The notes beneath the pieces were generated by a model. It was not told the origin of the DNA. It was given only the letters and a program-made list of their open reading frames with translations, and made no database searches. A program made the position numbers and the translations under genes. A DNA stretch of 64,000 nucleotides from Vibrio agarilyticus (GTDB taxonomy: Bacteria; Pseudomonadota; Gammaproteobacteria; Enterobacterales; Vibrionaceae), in contig NZ_JABAIK010000009.1 of the NCBI RefSeq assembly GCF_012641465.1, positions 62,001 through 126,000 on the forward strand, read 5' to 3'. Below, piece after piece: positions 9,550 through 18,987 of the stretch (position 1 is the stretch's first letter; every line of letters begins with the position of its first letter).

Positions 9550-11094
9550 ATGCAAATTGGTGTACCAAAAGAAAGCCTCGCCGGAGAGACGCGAGTCGCT
9601 GCCACGCCCAAATCGGTGGAGCAGTTAATTAAACTAGGATTTGACGTTGTTGTCGAAGCCGGAGCTGGCGTTCTTGCTAGCTTTGAAGACAATGCTTATG
9701 TTGCCGCAGGCGCAACGATTACCCCAGCCGAGCAGGTTTGGAACAGCGATCTTATTCTGAAAGTCAACGCCCCTTTGGTGAATGAGACCATTGATGAAAT
9801 TGCGTTGATAAAAGAAGGTGCTAGCCTGATTAGCTTTATTTGGCCTGCGCAAAACCCTGAGTTAATGGAACAACTATCAAGTAAAAACATTAATGTGATG
9901 GCGATGGACGCTGTGCCGCGTATTTCGCGTGCTCAAGCACTAGATGCATTGTCATCAATGGCTAATATCGCAGGTTATCGAGCTGTGGTTGAAGCTGCGC
10001 ATGAGTTTGGTCGCTTTTTTACTGGGCAAATCACTGCCGCCGGTAAAGTGCCGCCAGCGAAAGTGCTTGTTGCAGGCGCAGGGGTTGCTGGTCTTGCAGC
10101 GATTGGTGCAGCAGGTAGCCTTGGCGCGATTGTTCGTGCTTTTGACGTACGACCAGAAGTAAAAGAGCAAGTGGAGTCGATGGGCGCCCACTTCCTAACC
10201 TTAGATTACGAAGAAAATTCTGGCTCTGGTGATGGTTACGCCAAAGAAATGTCTGACGAGTTTAACCGTCGCGCGGCTGAGCTTTATGCGGCGCAAGCGA
10301 AAGACGTCGACATAATCATTACCACAGCGCTCATTCCGGGAAGACCTGCTCCAAAATTAATCACCAAAGAAATGGTCGATTCAATGCAAGCGGGCAGCGT
10401 TATCGTTGATTTGGCCGCGGCGAATGGCGGTAACTGCGAATATACGGTAGCAGATAAAGTCATTACGACAGCAAATGGTGTCAAGGTTGTCGGGTATACC
10501 GATATGGTGGGCCGTTTGCCAACTCAATCTTCTCAGCTTTACGCCACTAATATTGTTAATTTACTCAAACTGCTTTGCAAAGAAAAAGACGGCACGATTG
10601 ACATTAACTTTGATGATGTTGTTTTGCGCGGCGTGACCGTGGTGAAAGAAGGTGAAGTGACTTGGCCTGCGCCTCCGATTCAAGTATCTGCGCAACCACA
10701 AGCCCAGCAAGCGGCTGCAAAGCCTGAGCCAAAAGTCGAAAAACCTGTATCTCCAGTGAAGAAAATCGCAGGTCTTGTTGTCGCGATAGGCGCATTTGCG
10801 TGGATTGCTTCGGTGGCGCCTGCGTCTTTCTTGATGCATTTCACTGTATTTGTCCTTTCTTGTGTGATCGGCTACTACGTGGTTTGGAACGTGACACATG
10901 CTTTACACACACCGCTGATGTCAGTGACAAACGCCATTTCAGGCATCATTGTTGTTGGCGCGTTGCTGCAAATTGGCCAAGGTCATGGTGGCGTTACTTT
11001 CTTGGCATTTATTGCCATTTTAATTGCAAGCATCAATATTTTCGGTGGCTTTACGGTTACGAAACGCATGCTTGAAATGTTCCGTAAAGACTAA
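9550..11094 (+). CDS. pntA: NAD(P) transhydrogenase, alpha subunit
   Basis: A 514-residue subunit of the proton-translocating transhydrogenase of the inner membrane, which reduces NADP+ with NADH using the proton gradient. The start [20 protein letters not shown] is typical. The NAD(H)-binding domain I carries [22 protein letters not shown], followed by [19 protein letters not shown] Gln/Ala/Pro-rich linker (about 380-405) leads to four C-terminal membrane helices. pntB begins 15 bases after the stop with a Shine-Dalgarno (AAGGGAA), so both subunits are co-expressed. Length matches the E. coli protein. Confidence 0.96.
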   Translation: MQIGVPKESLAGETRVAATPKSVEQLIKLGFDVVVEAGAGVLASFEDNAYVAAGATITPAEQVWNSDLILKVNAPLVNETIDEIALIKEGASLISFIWPAQNPELMEQLSSKNINVMAMDAVPRISRAQALDALSSMANIAGYRAVVEAAHEFGRFFTGQITAAGKVPPAKVLVAGAGVAGLAAIGAAGSLGAIVRAFDVRPEVKEQVESMGAHFLTLDYEENSGSGDGYAKEMSDEFNRRAAELYAAQAKDVDIIITTALIPGRPAPKLITKEMVDSMQAGSVIVDLAAANGGNCEYTVADKVITTANGVKVVGYTDMVGRLPTQSSQLYATNIVNLLKLLCKEKDGTIDINFDDVVLRGVTVVKEGEVTWPAPPIQVSAQPQAQQAAAKPEPKVEKPVSPVKKIAGLVVAIGAFAWIASVAPASFLMHFTVFVLSCVIGYYVVWNVTHALHTPLMSVTNAISGIIVVGALLQIGQGHGGVTFLAFIAILIASINIFGGFTVTKRMLEMFRKD

Positions 11095-11109
11095 AGAAGG
11101 GAATCATTA

Positions 11110-12519
11110 ATGTCTGCTGGATTAGTACAAGCGGCGTACCTCGTTGCTGCCGTATTTTTTATCTTAAGTCTCGCCGGATTATCGAAGCAAGAATCTGCCC
11201 GTAATGGTACGTATTTTGGTATTGCGGGTATGGCTATTGCACTGTGCGCCACCATCTTTAGCCCTGATGCAGAAGGGTTTGCATGGGTTATTCTCGCCAT
11301 GATCATTGGCGGTGCTATCGGTATTTTCTACGCCAAGAAAGTAGAAATGACCGAAATGCCAGAATTAGTGGCTATTTTGCACAGTTTTGTGGGTTTGGCT
11401 GCGGTATTAGTCGGTTTCAACAGTTACATCGAGCCGCCCGCTATCGCAAATGTTGAAAACTTGCTCCAAGCTGAAATTGACGCTCATCATGTCATTCACC
11501 TTGTTGAAGTTTTCCTTGGCGTGTTCATTGGTGCGGTGACGTTTACCGGTTCTATTGTTGCCTTCGGTAAATTGCGTGGTGTGATCTCATCTTCGCCACT
11601 TAACATTCCTCATAAACACAAATGGAACCTTGCGGCTCTGTTGGTTTCAGCAGCGCTTATGGTTTATTTTGTTAAAGCCGATGGTAGCATGTTTGCGTTG
11701 ATTGTCATGACGCTTATTGCATTTGTTTTTGGTTATCATCTAGTTGCATCGATTGGCGGCGCAGACATGCCCGTTGTCGTCTCTATGCTGAACTCTTATT
11801 CAGGTTGGGCAGCAGCAGCAGCTGGTTTCATGCTGGCAAACGATCTGCTGATTGTAACCGGTGCGTTAGTCGGCTCTTCAGGTGCGATTCTTTCTTACAT
11901 CATGTGTAAAGCAATGAACCGTTCGTTTGTCAGTGTTATTGCCGGTGGTTTTGGGCAAGAAGTTGTCATTTCAAGTGATGAAGAGCAGGGCGAGTATCGT
12001 GAAACTACGGCAGAAGAAGTTGCTGAACTATTGAAAAACTCAACCAACGTTATCATTACCCCTGGATATGGCATGGCAGTCGCTCAAGCACAATATCCTG
12101 TTCACGACATCACTGAAAAGTTGCGTGCCAAAGGCGTTAACGTACGATTTGGTATTCACCCCGTTGCAGGTCGGTTACCGGGTCACATGAACGTATTGCT
12201 GGCAGAAGCGAAAGTACCTTACGACATCGTACTTGAAATGGATGAAATCAATGATGATTTCAGCGATACAGATACGGTTTTGGTCATTGGCGCCAATGAC
12301 ACGGTAAACCCAGCTGCGCTTGAAGATCCAAATAGCCCAATTGCAGGCATGCCTGTATTGGAAGTTTGGAAGGCTCAAAACGTCATTGTGTTTAAGCGTT
12401 CGATGAATACCGGATACGCAGGTGTACAGAACCCGCTGTTCTTTAAAGAGAACACACAAATGCTGTTCGGTGATGCGAAAGAGAGTGTTGACGCAATTTC
12501 AAAAGCGTTGGCGGTATAA
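11110..12519 (+). CDS. pntB: NAD(P) transhydrogenase, beta subunit
   Basis: A 469-residue subunit: about nine membrane helices (residues 1-265) forming the proton channel, then the NADP(H)-binding domain III with [41 protein letters not shown] and [14 protein letters not shown]. All catalytic landmarks are intact. It is the second gene of the pntAB operon, closed by a good terminator. Confidence 0.96.
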   Translation: MSAGLVQAAYLVAAVFFILSLAGLSKQESARNGTYFGIAGMAIALCATIFSPDAEGFAWVILAMIIGGAIGIFYAKKVEMTEMPELVAILHSFVGLAAVLVGFNSYIEPPAIANVENLLQAEIDAHHVIHLVEVFLGVFIGAVTFTGSIVAFGKLRGVISSSPLNIPHKHKWNLAALLVSAALMVYFVKADGSMFALIVMTLIAFVFGYHLVASIGGADMPVVVSMLNSYSGWAAAAAGFMLANDLLIVTGALVGSSGAILSYIMCKAMNRSFVSVIAGGFGQEVVISSDEEQGEYRETTAEEVAELLKNSTNVIITPGYGMAVAQAQYPVHDITEKLRAKGVNVRFGIHPVAGRLPGHMNVLLAEAKVPYDIVLEMDEINDDFSDTDTVLVIGANDTVNPAALEDPNSPIAGMPVLEVWKAQNVIVFKRSMNTGYAGVQNPLFFKENTQMLFGDAKESVDAISKALAV

Positions 12520-12552
12520 CAAATCAATACTCAGTTGAGTCATTGATTGTTG

Positions 12553-12578
12553 AAAAAGCTGGTTTGTGCCAGCTTTTT
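12553..12578 (+). terminator. Terminator of pntAB
   Basis: AAAAAGCTGG and CCAGCTTTTT are perfect 10-base arms around TTTGTG, followed by CATTTTATA. Confidence 0.9.
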
Positions 12579-12583
12579 CATTT

Positions 12584-12635
12584 TATACCCAAGTCATTTT
12601 CGCTGAACTGTGCATCTTGAGGTGACTTGGGTATA
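12584..12635 (+). repeat. Short (ends-only) copy of the TATACCCAAG repeat
   Basis: A 52-base copy consisting of little more than the two termini: TATACCCAAGTCA at the left and TGACTTGGGTATA at the right, around a GCTGAACTGTGCATC remnant of the interior. It sits between the pntB terminator and the vxrA promoter. Confidence 0.75.
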
Positions 12636-12711
12636 AGTGATAGGGTTACTAAATTGACAATCTATTGTATAGTCCGCTTTATTTCTCATGCTGAGATGAC
12701 AGCGGTAACTT

Positions 12712-14166
12712 GTGACTCGATTAGTAAACTTCGCAATAGCGTCATGGTTATGCTTTGCCTCGCACACCGCTTTTGCTAATGCCTTACCGGAAAGAATCGA
12801 CCATTTCGTTGATCTCTTTGATTATACCAACGCACAAATTCAATATGACATTCGTGATCTTCAAGTAACTTATCCAACAAGCTTACTGGCCCCCGAGTCA
12901 TTACTGCCTCAGACAGCAAAATACCCCCTGAAAGATGTTCAGCGTTTGTATCAACTCGCTAAAACATGCAAGGGTAAGTTACCGCTAAGCCCACTTATTA
13001 CTGAGCCACTCGTTTTCACTCGCGCGATGTGTAATAACCTAATGTTGACACCCGCTTGGTTTGCACGTGGTAATCTTCTGCATCCAGGCGGTGGAACGTA
13101 CGCAGCTCGCTACGTCGAACGTTACCCAGAAACCTATGATGCACTTAAGCAGTTTATGCATATTAAGGAGCGAGATAATCGGGAAGGGGATCCTTTATTG
13201 GACCGATTGATTTCGATGGACGATGAAACAATAGACGCGCTTATTTCTGGTGCGTCAATGCTCAAACACCAAGATGAATACTGGCTTCGGCAGGGGGATC
13301 AGTATTACGTGTTCCCCGATGATGTTTGGCAACAAAATGTTGAACGAGCCGGGCTTGCGGTTCAAGAAAGTTGGCAAACAGCCAATTGTTTTGTCAGGCG
13401 TGGAAACCTGTGCTGGGATCTGGAAGATCATTCCGAATTATTGCGGATCTCGATGATCGTCTTGATTATTGCGAATATCGCACTCGTTGCAGGATGGTCT
13501 GTTTATCGATGGAATTCAAAGCGTCAAGAGCTGCGCAGTCGAATGTTGGTGTTGCAAATCCTTACGCATGAGCTTCGTACGCCAATCGCCAGTTTATCTT
13601 TGACTGTCGAGGGTTTTCGGCGAGAATTTGAACATTTGCCAGAAACGGTGTACGACGAGTTTCGGCGTCTATGTGAAGATACTCGTAGGTTGAGACAACT
13701 TGCGGATGCGAGTAAAGATTATCTTCAATCTGATAACCAACCACTAGCAACACAATGGGTGCCTTCCGTACGCGAGTGGCTCGAATTTCGGGTTGAAGAT
13801 GAATTCAATGCCGACATAAAAATTGAAATAAATCAGGATCGCGCGGTCAAAATCAATGTCTATTGGCTTGGAACTTGCGTGGATAACCTCATTCGTAACG
13901 CATTGAAATATGGCGTAGCGCCTGTGACATTGGTTGCAGAAACGAACGAAACGGAATTAGTGATTAAGGTCATTGACCAAGGAACCTTGACCAGTAAAGA
14001 CTGGGCAGAATTGCGCAAACCTTTTGTCAGTAAAAGTGGCTTAGGGTTGGGCTTAACAATTGTAGAATCGATGGTCGGTCGTATGGGAGGCAAAATGTCG
14101 CTTATTGGCCCGCCGACGACATTTATTTTGGAGATACCTTGTGAAACCGACGTTGCTACTTGTTGA
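12712..14166 (+). CDS. vxrA: Sensor histidine kinase VxrA (WigK)
   Basis: A 484-residue membrane kinase with an N-terminal signal/transmembrane segment, a large periplasmic domain (about 25-245), a second membrane segment (about 246-265), and a HisKA domain with LTHELRTPIASL (phospho-accepting H286). The ATPase domain is short, with NLIRNALKYG (N box) and SGLGLGLTIVESM (G box). The gene starts at GTG. Identification rests on gene order: in V. cholerae vxrA also follows pntAB and heads vxrABCDE, which senses envelope stress and controls cell-wall homeostasis, type VI secretion and biofilm. It overlaps vxrB by 26 bases. Confidence 0.87.
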   Translation: MTRLVNFAIASWLCFASHTAFANALPERIDHFVDLFDYTNAQIQYDIRDLQVTYPTSLLAPESLLPQTAKYPLKDVQRLYQLAKTCKGKLPLSPLITEPLVFTRAMCNNLMLTPAWFARGNLLHPGGGTYAARYVERYPETYDALKQFMHIKERDNREGDPLLDRLISMDDETIDALISGASMLKHQDEYWLRQGDQYYVFPDDVWQQNVERAGLAVQESWQTANCFVRRGNLCWDLEDHSELLRISMIVLIIANIALVAGWSVYRWNSKRQELRSRMLVLQILTHELRTPIASLSLTVEGFRREFEHLPETVYDEFRRLCEDTRRLRQLADASKDYLQSDNQPLATQWVPSVREWLEFRVEDEFNADIKIEINQDRAVKINVYWLGTCVDNLIRNALKYGVAPVTLVAETNETELVIKVIDQGTLTSKDWAELRKPFVSKSGLGLGLTIVESMVGRMGGKMSLIGPPTTFILEIPCETDVATC

Positions 14167-14803
14167 AGATGATAAAAACCTCGCCGATGGCTTACTCGTA
14201 AGTTTGGAACAAGCGGGTTACCAATGTTTACATGCTGAACGCATTGCCGATGTGGAGGCGCTCTGGTCAAAAGCCGACTTGGTCATTCTCGATAGACAGC
14301 TGCCCGATGGCGATTCGGTTGAGCATCTGCCTCACTGGAAAAAAATCGCGAACTTGCCAGTGATCCTATTAACCGCCTTAGTCACAATCAAAGACAAAGT
14401 GACAGGTCTTGATGCTGGGGCGAATGATTATCTAACCAAACCGTTTGCTGAGGCAGAGCTTTTTGCACGTATTCGCGCGCAACTTCGCAGCCCAGAAGGT
14501 AGCGACCAAAATAACGGCGATAAAGTTATTACTGATAACTTAGAGATTGATCGTGCAACGCGCGAAGTTATCTATAAAAGCGAATTTGTAACTCTGACAC
14601 GCACCGAATTTGATCTGTTAATTTTCCTTGCAAGCAATCTTGGCCGCGTTTTTACTCGCGATGAGCTTCTCGATCACGTATGGGGTTATAACCATTTTCC
14701 TACAACTCGGACGGTGGACACGCATGTTTTGCAATTACGCCAAAAATTACCTGGATTGGAAATTGAGACACTTCGTGGCGTCGGTTATAAACTCAAGGGT
14801 TGA
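14141..14803 (+). CDS. vxrB: Response regulator VxrB (WigR)
   Basis: A 220-residue OmpR/PhoB-type regulator. The receiver has phospho-acceptor D51 (LVILDRQLPDGD), preceded by the acidic pair in LLVEDD and followed by the lysine of DYLTKPF. The C-terminal winged helix contains LTRTEFDLLIFLASNLGRVFTRDELLDHVWG. GTG 14141 is the start because GGAG precedes it and the receiver begins directly; the longer upstream frame would extend into the catalytic end of vxrA. It is the cytoplasmic partner of VxrA. Confidence 0.9.
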   Translation: MKPTLLLVEDDKNLADGLLVSLEQAGYQCLHAERIADVEALWSKADLVILDRQLPDGDSVEHLPHWKKIANLPVILLTALVTIKDKVTGLDAGANDYLTKPFAEAELFARIRAQLRSPEGSDQNNGDKVITDNLEIDRATREVIYKSEFVTLTRTEFDLLIFLASNLGRVFTRDELLDHVWGYNHFPTTRTVDTHVLQLRQKLPGLEIETLRGVGYKLKG

Positions 14804-14809
14804 TACATA

Positions 14810-15736
14810 GTGAAGACGTGGGTTTGGTTAGTGGCGTTCGTTGGATTAAGCGCGCCACTTTATGCGGCAAATGAGCAATGGTTTGAACATAACACCGCGC
14901 TATCTCAAGCGCATCAGCATTTGCTTGAGAATGATATGCCCGGGATGTATCAGGCGCTGATTGAAGTTTGGCAAACGGCGCCCAATACCATAACGCAAAA
15001 CCACTTAAGTGAATTATTGGCGCATTCGTTAACTTGGGATTGCGGTCAATCATTGGCGGCAAAACCACTTCCAGATTGGATCTCTGCGCTTAAACTAACT
15101 CGCCAAACCATTGAAAGCCCAGGCCGTAAAACGTATCGCGCGATTGTTGATATTACTAGCGTCGAAGATGTTGTCGATATTGAACTCACGCGATGGCCAG
15201 ATAAGGAACTGTCGGGCGAACAGCCGATTAACTTGATAGACGCTGATGGGATTCAAACCGAACAAAACAATAGTGACAACGTCACCAATTTTAAAGAGCG
15301 ACAGCATCAAAAAGTGTATTCACTTACAAGTGAACTAGAAGCAGGTCTGTATCGACTTGCAGCCACGTCTCATGATGGAAATAATTGGTCGAGCTGGGTC
15401 ATTCTTGAAGAGTCTCAACCTGCGATGGAACTGCGCTGGACAGCACAAAATAGCTGGCAAGTTCAGCGAACTCAGTTGCGTAATGTGAAGTGCCCATTAC
15501 CACAGCTTGTGGTTGGACTATTTGACTACCAGAATGGTGAATATCAACAAATTTGGCAAGCGAGCTATGAGTCTGATTATCCCACCACATTTGATCCCAG
15601 CTCGGCAATTCCCGATAAGCGCTATATTTTAGCGGTCAGTTTAAATACTCGGCGCTGGCAGGGCGATATTGTGATTGAACATCGACAAACATTAAGTCGA
15701 AACTACGAACGATCACAAGCTACAACACAAGAGTGA
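14810..15736 (+). CDS. vxrC: VxrC, secreted DUF2861-type protein
   Basis: A 308-residue protein with an N-terminal signal peptide (KTWVWLVAFVGLSAPLYAA). No enzymatic motif is visible. I recognise it by position as the third gene of the vxr operon, whose product belongs to a Vibrionaceae-specific family of periplasmic proteins (DUF2861, from memory). It starts at GTG six bases after the vxrB stop. Two cysteines (about 71 and 224) may form a periplasmic disulfide. Confidence 0.75.
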   Translation: MKTWVWLVAFVGLSAPLYAANEQWFEHNTALSQAHQHLLENDMPGMYQALIEVWQTAPNTITQNHLSELLAHSLTWDCGQSLAAKPLPDWISALKLTRQTIESPGRKTYRAIVDITSVEDVVDIELTRWPDKELSGEQPINLIDADGIQTEQNNSDNVTNFKERQHQKVYSLTSELEAGLYRLAATSHDGNNWSSWVILEESQPAMELRWTAQNSWQVQRTQLRNVKCPLPQLVVGLFDYQNGEYQQIWQASYESDYPTTFDPSSAIPDKRYILAVSLNTRRWQGDIVIEHRQTLSRNYERSQATTQE

Positions 15737-15929
15737 GACATCCCATTTAACTTGCGGTAATATTCAACCTAACTTATTAAAAATATTCAGATATTCAAAC
15801 CAGCTGAAGTGACGCTTGAGCGAGAGACAATTCGAGCCCTGGTGAACTTCATGAACATGGACACGCTATGTCGTTGGGGCGAATAGGTGCCGTTAACGCA
15901 TCAAAATGAGTTTAAAGGATTACCCAAGA

Positions 15930-17075
15930 ATGAAAACCAATCAATTAACGGCAGTAATACTGGCGACTACTGCCTTTAGCAGCGTTGCACTTGCCAATAA
16001 CTACGCTATTGAAGCGCGTGGGGATGCGATGGGTGGCGTCGGTGTTGTCTCAGGAAATTACCTCACGGCACCTTTCTATAATCCCGCGTTAGCGGCTATC
16101 TATCGTCGTAACGATGATGTCGGTATGATCACCCCAAGTATCGGGCTAAGTTATAATGACCCTCATAAATTGGTTGACCAAATTGATAGACTAGGGGATT
16201 TGATTCGCACTAGTCCTGGCGGCGCAGACACAGAAGCCGCATTAAACGCGATAAATGGCGATGAATTGAACTTTGAACTTGGCGGCGTGGTCGCATTTGG
16301 TCTTCCAAATCAATATCTTGCAGCAACCATTTATGGTAAAGCGTATACCGAATCTTTTGTAACACCGCGCATTGATACAGAGGCTGCCAGCCCCGCGATG
16401 AAGGCAGAAAATAGTGTTGTGGACGCAGTCAGTATTGGTATTGCCGAAGTTGGGATCTCTCTAGCCAAATATCAAACGTTTATGGGGCAACACATATCAT
16501 TTGGTGTGACGCCAAAGCTTCAGCGAGTCTATACCTATAGCTATGTTGATACGTTTGCTAATTATGACACCAGCGACATTCGAGCAAATGAAACCGCTGA
16601 GACCGTTTTTAACCTTGATGCAGGCGGACTGTGGTTTTTCGGACCATTCCGCGCAGGGTTAAGTGCTAAAAACATCATCGGCCGAGACATTAAAACAAAA
16701 CACTACGATTTTAATACGAGCGGCAAAGTGTGGAATATTGGTTACGAATATAGCATGAGGCCTCAATTTACCGTCGGTGCAGGCATCGTAGCTGACTACT
16801 TTACGTTTAGTGTTGATTATGATTTGAATGAAGCGAAAAAATTCTCTTCTTTTGATGATAATACTCAGATGTTGAGAGCGGGTGTTGAAGTCGATTTACT
16901 TCGCCAAATTCAGTTGCGGGGTGGTTACATCATTAACACCGCGCGTGATACGGACAACACCATCACAGCCGGTATTGGCCTTAGCCCATTAAACTTAATC
17001 GAAATTGACATTGCGGCTCGATATACCAATCCAGACGCGATGGGGGCATCAATTAATTTTCTTGCGACCTACTAA
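15930..17075 (+). CDS. vxrD: VxrD, TraF-like outer-membrane beta-barrel protein
   Basis: A 381-residue exported protein. The start at 15930 is chosen because the signal peptide begins there (MKTNQLTAVILATTAFSSVA, cleavage after ALA) with AAAGGA upstream; an ATG eight codons earlier would put charged residues in front. The mature protein opens with NYAIEARGDAMGGVGVVSGNYLTAPFYNPAL, the pattern of the conjugal-transfer TraF-like / FadL-like barrel family. Alternating amphipathic strands continue to the C terminus, which ends FLATY with the final aromatic typical of outer-membrane barrels. A 190-base gap separates it from vxrC, so it may have its own promoter. Confidence 0.78.
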   Translation: MKTNQLTAVILATTAFSSVALANNYAIEARGDAMGGVGVVSGNYLTAPFYNPALAAIYRRNDDVGMITPSIGLSYNDPHKLVDQIDRLGDLIRTSPGGADTEAALNAINGDELNFELGGVVAFGLPNQYLAATIYGKAYTESFVTPRIDTEAASPAMKAENSVVDAVSIGIAEVGISLAKYQTFMGQHISFGVTPKLQRVYTYSYVDTFANYDTSDIRANETAETVFNLDAGGLWFFGPFRAGLSAKNIIGRDIKTKHYDFNTSGKVWNIGYEYSMRPQFTVGAGIVADYFTFSVDYDLNEAKKFSSFDDNTQMLRAGVEVDLLRQIQLRGGYIINTARDTDNTITAGIGLSPLNLIEIDIAARYTNPDAMGASINFLATY

Positions 17076-17091
17076 ATCCAGCGTTATAGTC

Positions 17092-17118
17092 ACCGGCTCC
17101 GATCAGGAGCCGGTTTCG
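17092..17118 (+). terminator. Hairpin between vxrD and vxrE
   Basis: ACCGGCTCC and GGAGCCGGT pair perfectly around GATCA and are followed by TTCGTT. It would attenuate or end the vxrCD transcript before vxrE. Confidence 0.75.
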
Positions 17119-17161
17119 TTACGGGCAAATCCTTTTAATTATTCCATCATCGAGGTGCTCC

Positions 17162-17326
17162 ATGTTTGACGACATTCCAACGCTATCACACCAAGAACAG
17201 CAAGCCGCGGTTGAACAAATTCAAACGCTAATGGCTCAAGGGATCAGCACTGCAGAAGCAATTAAAATCATTGCTCAAAAAATTCGAGCTGAAAAAGCGA
17301 ATGAGACAACCAAAGCCGCCGAATAG
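17162..17326 (+). CDS. vxrE: VxrE, UPF0181 (YoaH-like) small protein
   Basis: A 54-residue protein, [20 protein letters not shown] and onward, matching the UPF0181/YoaH family in length and in the [16 protein letters not shown] core. A Shine-Dalgarno (GAGGTG) precedes the ATG. It is the fifth gene of vxrABCDE in V. cholerae, where it also encodes a small UPF0181 protein. The molecular role is unknown. The terminator hairpin overlaps its stop codon. Confidence 0.85.
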   Translation: MFDDIPTLSHQEQQAAVEQIQTLMAQGISTAEAIKIIAQKIRAEKANETTKAAE

Positions 17327-17339
17327 TGCGGCTTTATTT
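17312..17339 (+). terminator. Terminator overlapping the vxrE stop codon
   Basis: AAAGCCGC and GCGGCTTT pair across the final codons and the stop, followed by ATTTT. Confidence 0.8.
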
Positions 17340-17910
17340 TAACGCTAGCCTTTTGAGTTACGCTGTCACCTAATGAAGTAAAGCCTATTCACACCAGTAA
17401 CAATCTGCAGATTTATTAACCCCTTCCAATACAGTTCCTTTTGATTCGGTATCAGCTTCTTTAATTAACACTTCAATGATTGTCCATATCAGCTCCATTT
17501 GAGCTTGCTGTCCCGTTCGTTACAAAGAGAGAACATTTACCCGCATAGATTACCTCTGTTCAGAGGCTTTGTAGGGTTGCTGCTCATTAACAAATTCGCG
17601 CCGCCCAGCTAGCGTTACCATAAGGGTAGGTGAGTATCTCATAAGCCTCGTATCGCTCAGTTTTCGTCTTCGAGAACCCCTAAATTTCGAGTCAATATAA
17701 TTGACGCTGCATGTTTTTTGTCTCACTCAATAACTCTTTAGCAGAAAACCCTGTAATTCACTCAACCTTTAACGTATTTAAAATCAATAAGTTAGTTTGC
17801 GGTTAGTTTTTTATTCTGGTGGAGTTGCGAGTAATAAAATAAATGTCGTGAAGTCGATGCTTGATTGAATGTAGTTATTCGGCAGTAGATTACTCCAAAA
17901 TGAGACAGTG
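17340..17910. other. Degenerate intergenic region with an ORF remnant
   Basis: No intact gene. On the minus strand 17385-17498 encodes a 37-residue open frame starting MELIWTIIEVLIKEADTESK and ending NKSADCYWCE. It looks like a real protein terminus rather than noise, but stops occur just upstream and I do not recognise it. The remainder is AT-rich and shows no repeat or structure I can support. It reads as a decayed landing zone near the terminus. Confidence 0.4.
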
Positions 17911-18245
17911 TCACTTTGAAAAGATGCGACAATTAGTTACGTCGTCACATTTGAAGGGTGAGTCGTTAGGCGATTGGATATTGCGTTTAGAGTGTGAGAC
18001 CCAAAGTCCGTCGGCGTTCATCCATTGACGTAGAGTTTCTTTAGATACAGCGATGTTGCGTCGTTTAATTAGACGACCACGAGCAGTGTGCGCGAGACTT
18101 TGAGCACCGATAGTAGAGAGTCGATTGAGAAAATGCCGGATATGAAGAACAGACACATTTAGAATAACTACAGCATCAACTGACGTAATCGCTTTTCACG
18201 GACGTCAGACAGAACCTTAAATCGATAAATATCTTTTTTACTCAT
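17911..18245 (-). pseudogene. Decayed ISNCY-type transposase
   Basis: Read on the minus strand the remnant starts with ATG at 18245 (MSKKDIYRFKVLSDVREKRL), like the N terminus of ISNCY-family transposases (MSKKxxxRxKV...). It hits a stop after about 21 codons. A second open frame to 17911 (246 bases) carries SLAHTARGRLIKRRNIAVSK and ETLRQWMNADGLWVSHSKRN, the typical 'SKETLRQWM.DGLW..RSKR' block of that family. The middle helix-turn-helix region is deleted or frameshifted and the catalytic domain is absent, so it cannot be active. No clear terminal inverted repeats were found. Confidence 0.7.
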
Positions 18246-18350
18246 CGTAATCAACATCGCTTAAAGCCTCAAAGCAAACAACGTTGTTATCTTAGAAGGA
18301 CATTTTATAGTGACTAAAAACAGACATTACCAAATTGCTCCAACAATCCT

Positions 18351-18378
18351 GGTGCGTATTATGTATCGTATGGTAAAT
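18351..18378 (+). other. Left dif-like attachment site (attL) with degenerate XerD arm
   Basis: The site has an 11-base XerC arm GGTGCGTATTA, a 6-base centre TGTATC and an 11-base XerD arm GTATGGTAAAT. The first 17 bases are identical to the right-hand site at 29988. The XerD arm differs from the canonical TTATGTTAAAT at two positions. The site is in direct orientation with the right site and marks the left boundary of the prophage. Confidence 0.85.
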
Positions 18379-18383
18379 CGCGG

Positions 18384-18647
18384 TTACTGGTGCTGGATTG
18401 CTTGTAAGGCATTGACTAGGCGAGGGTTTTTGTATTTGTCGTCGATTAAACCGTACACGACATTTTGATCGTCTTCTTCTAACAAATCGGCGATTTTGAA
18501 CGCCAACTCCCAATCGAGAACACTGCGCTCTGAGCGGTAATTTCCGATGCGGCTAGTGCTAACCCCTAACAACTTAGACAATTGATAGTCAGACTTCAAT
18601 GACAGCTTGTTTTTGACACGGTCGAGTAACATATTTGTGTAAGTCAT
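18384..18647 (-). CDS. Phage repressor-like HTH protein (DUF3693-like)
   Basis: An 87-residue protein. The helix-turn-helix reads YQLSKLLGVSTSRIGNYRSE, followed by LDWELAFKIADLLEEDDQNV and YGLIDDKYKNPRLVNALQ, the pattern I associate with DUF3693 proteins of filamentous vibriophages. ATG 18647 is chosen; a TTG three codons upstream would start inside what looks like spacer, and AAAGAGG lies upstream of the ATG. It is transcribed away from the early phage genes across a spacer with palindromic operator candidates, so a lysogeny switch is inferred. Its stop lies 6 bases from the left dif-like site. Confidence 0.75.
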   Translation of the reverse strand: MTYTNMLLDRVKNKLSLKSDYQLSKLLGVSTSRIGNYRSERSVLDWELAFKIADLLEEDDQNVVYGLIDDKYKNPRLVNALQAIQHQ

Positions 18648-18700
18648 AGGAGGCAACCTCTTTGCGGTAATTGTTAAATTCTAGGCGATCAAAATGTCGA

Positions 18701-18732
18701 TTGCACTAAGGCAAGTGCGGTTGCCTAGGCAA
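18701..18732. promoter_or_regulatory. Putative repressor operators (TTGC...GGCAA palindromes)
   Basis: Two related dyads lie in the divergent spacer. The second is a perfect 12-base palindrome TTGCCTAGGCAA at 18721-18732. The first, TTGCACTAAGGCAA at 18701-18714, is imperfect. Their centres are 19 bases apart, about two helical turns. Additional half-sites (TTGC, GGCAA) occur at 18651-18665. This favours placing the first rightward gene start downstream of them. Confidence 0.55.
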
Positions 18733-18786
18733 TTAGATTGCAATATCGTTATTCGCAACACAAAAACGCTTGCGGAGGCGATACAC

Positions 18787-18987
18787 ATGGCAGTGACACA
18801 CCAACCAACTGAAACGGGTTTGAGCATCATTGATAGCATCAAGCGCCGTTATTTTCCCAATGGATACCAATCTAAGCCGCGTTCGGGCGGCGTCGATTAC
18901 CGATTTACCCCAAAAGGCCAAGCCGAGTATCGCCGAGGCTTTAAATTGTCTATGGCTCGCCTAGTGTCGCAAGGGGGTGAGGCATGA
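18787..18987 (+). CDS. Small early phage protein
   Basis: A 66-residue basic protein starting MAVTHQPTETGLSIIDSIKR. ATG 18787 has a strong Shine-Dalgarno (GGAGG, 8-base spacing). The frame is open back to an ATG at 18694, but that would run through the operator palindromes. Residues GVDYRFTPKGQAEYRRGFKLSMARL look like a basic helical DNA-binding or structural segment. No family is recognised. It is the first gene of the rightward early operon and overlaps the next gene by 4 bases. Confidence 0.6.
   Translation: MAVTHQPTETGLSIIDSIKRRYFPNGYQSKPRSGGVDYRFTPKGQAEYRRGFKLSMARLVSQGGEA

Noticed and set aside
17911-18245. Active insertion sequence
   Set aside because: The catalytic domain is missing and the reading frame is broken; no terminal inverted repeats were found.
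18694-18786. Longer start for the first early phage gene
   Set aside because: It would run through the operator palindromes and lacks a good ribosome site, whereas ATG 18787 has GGAGG at proper spacing.
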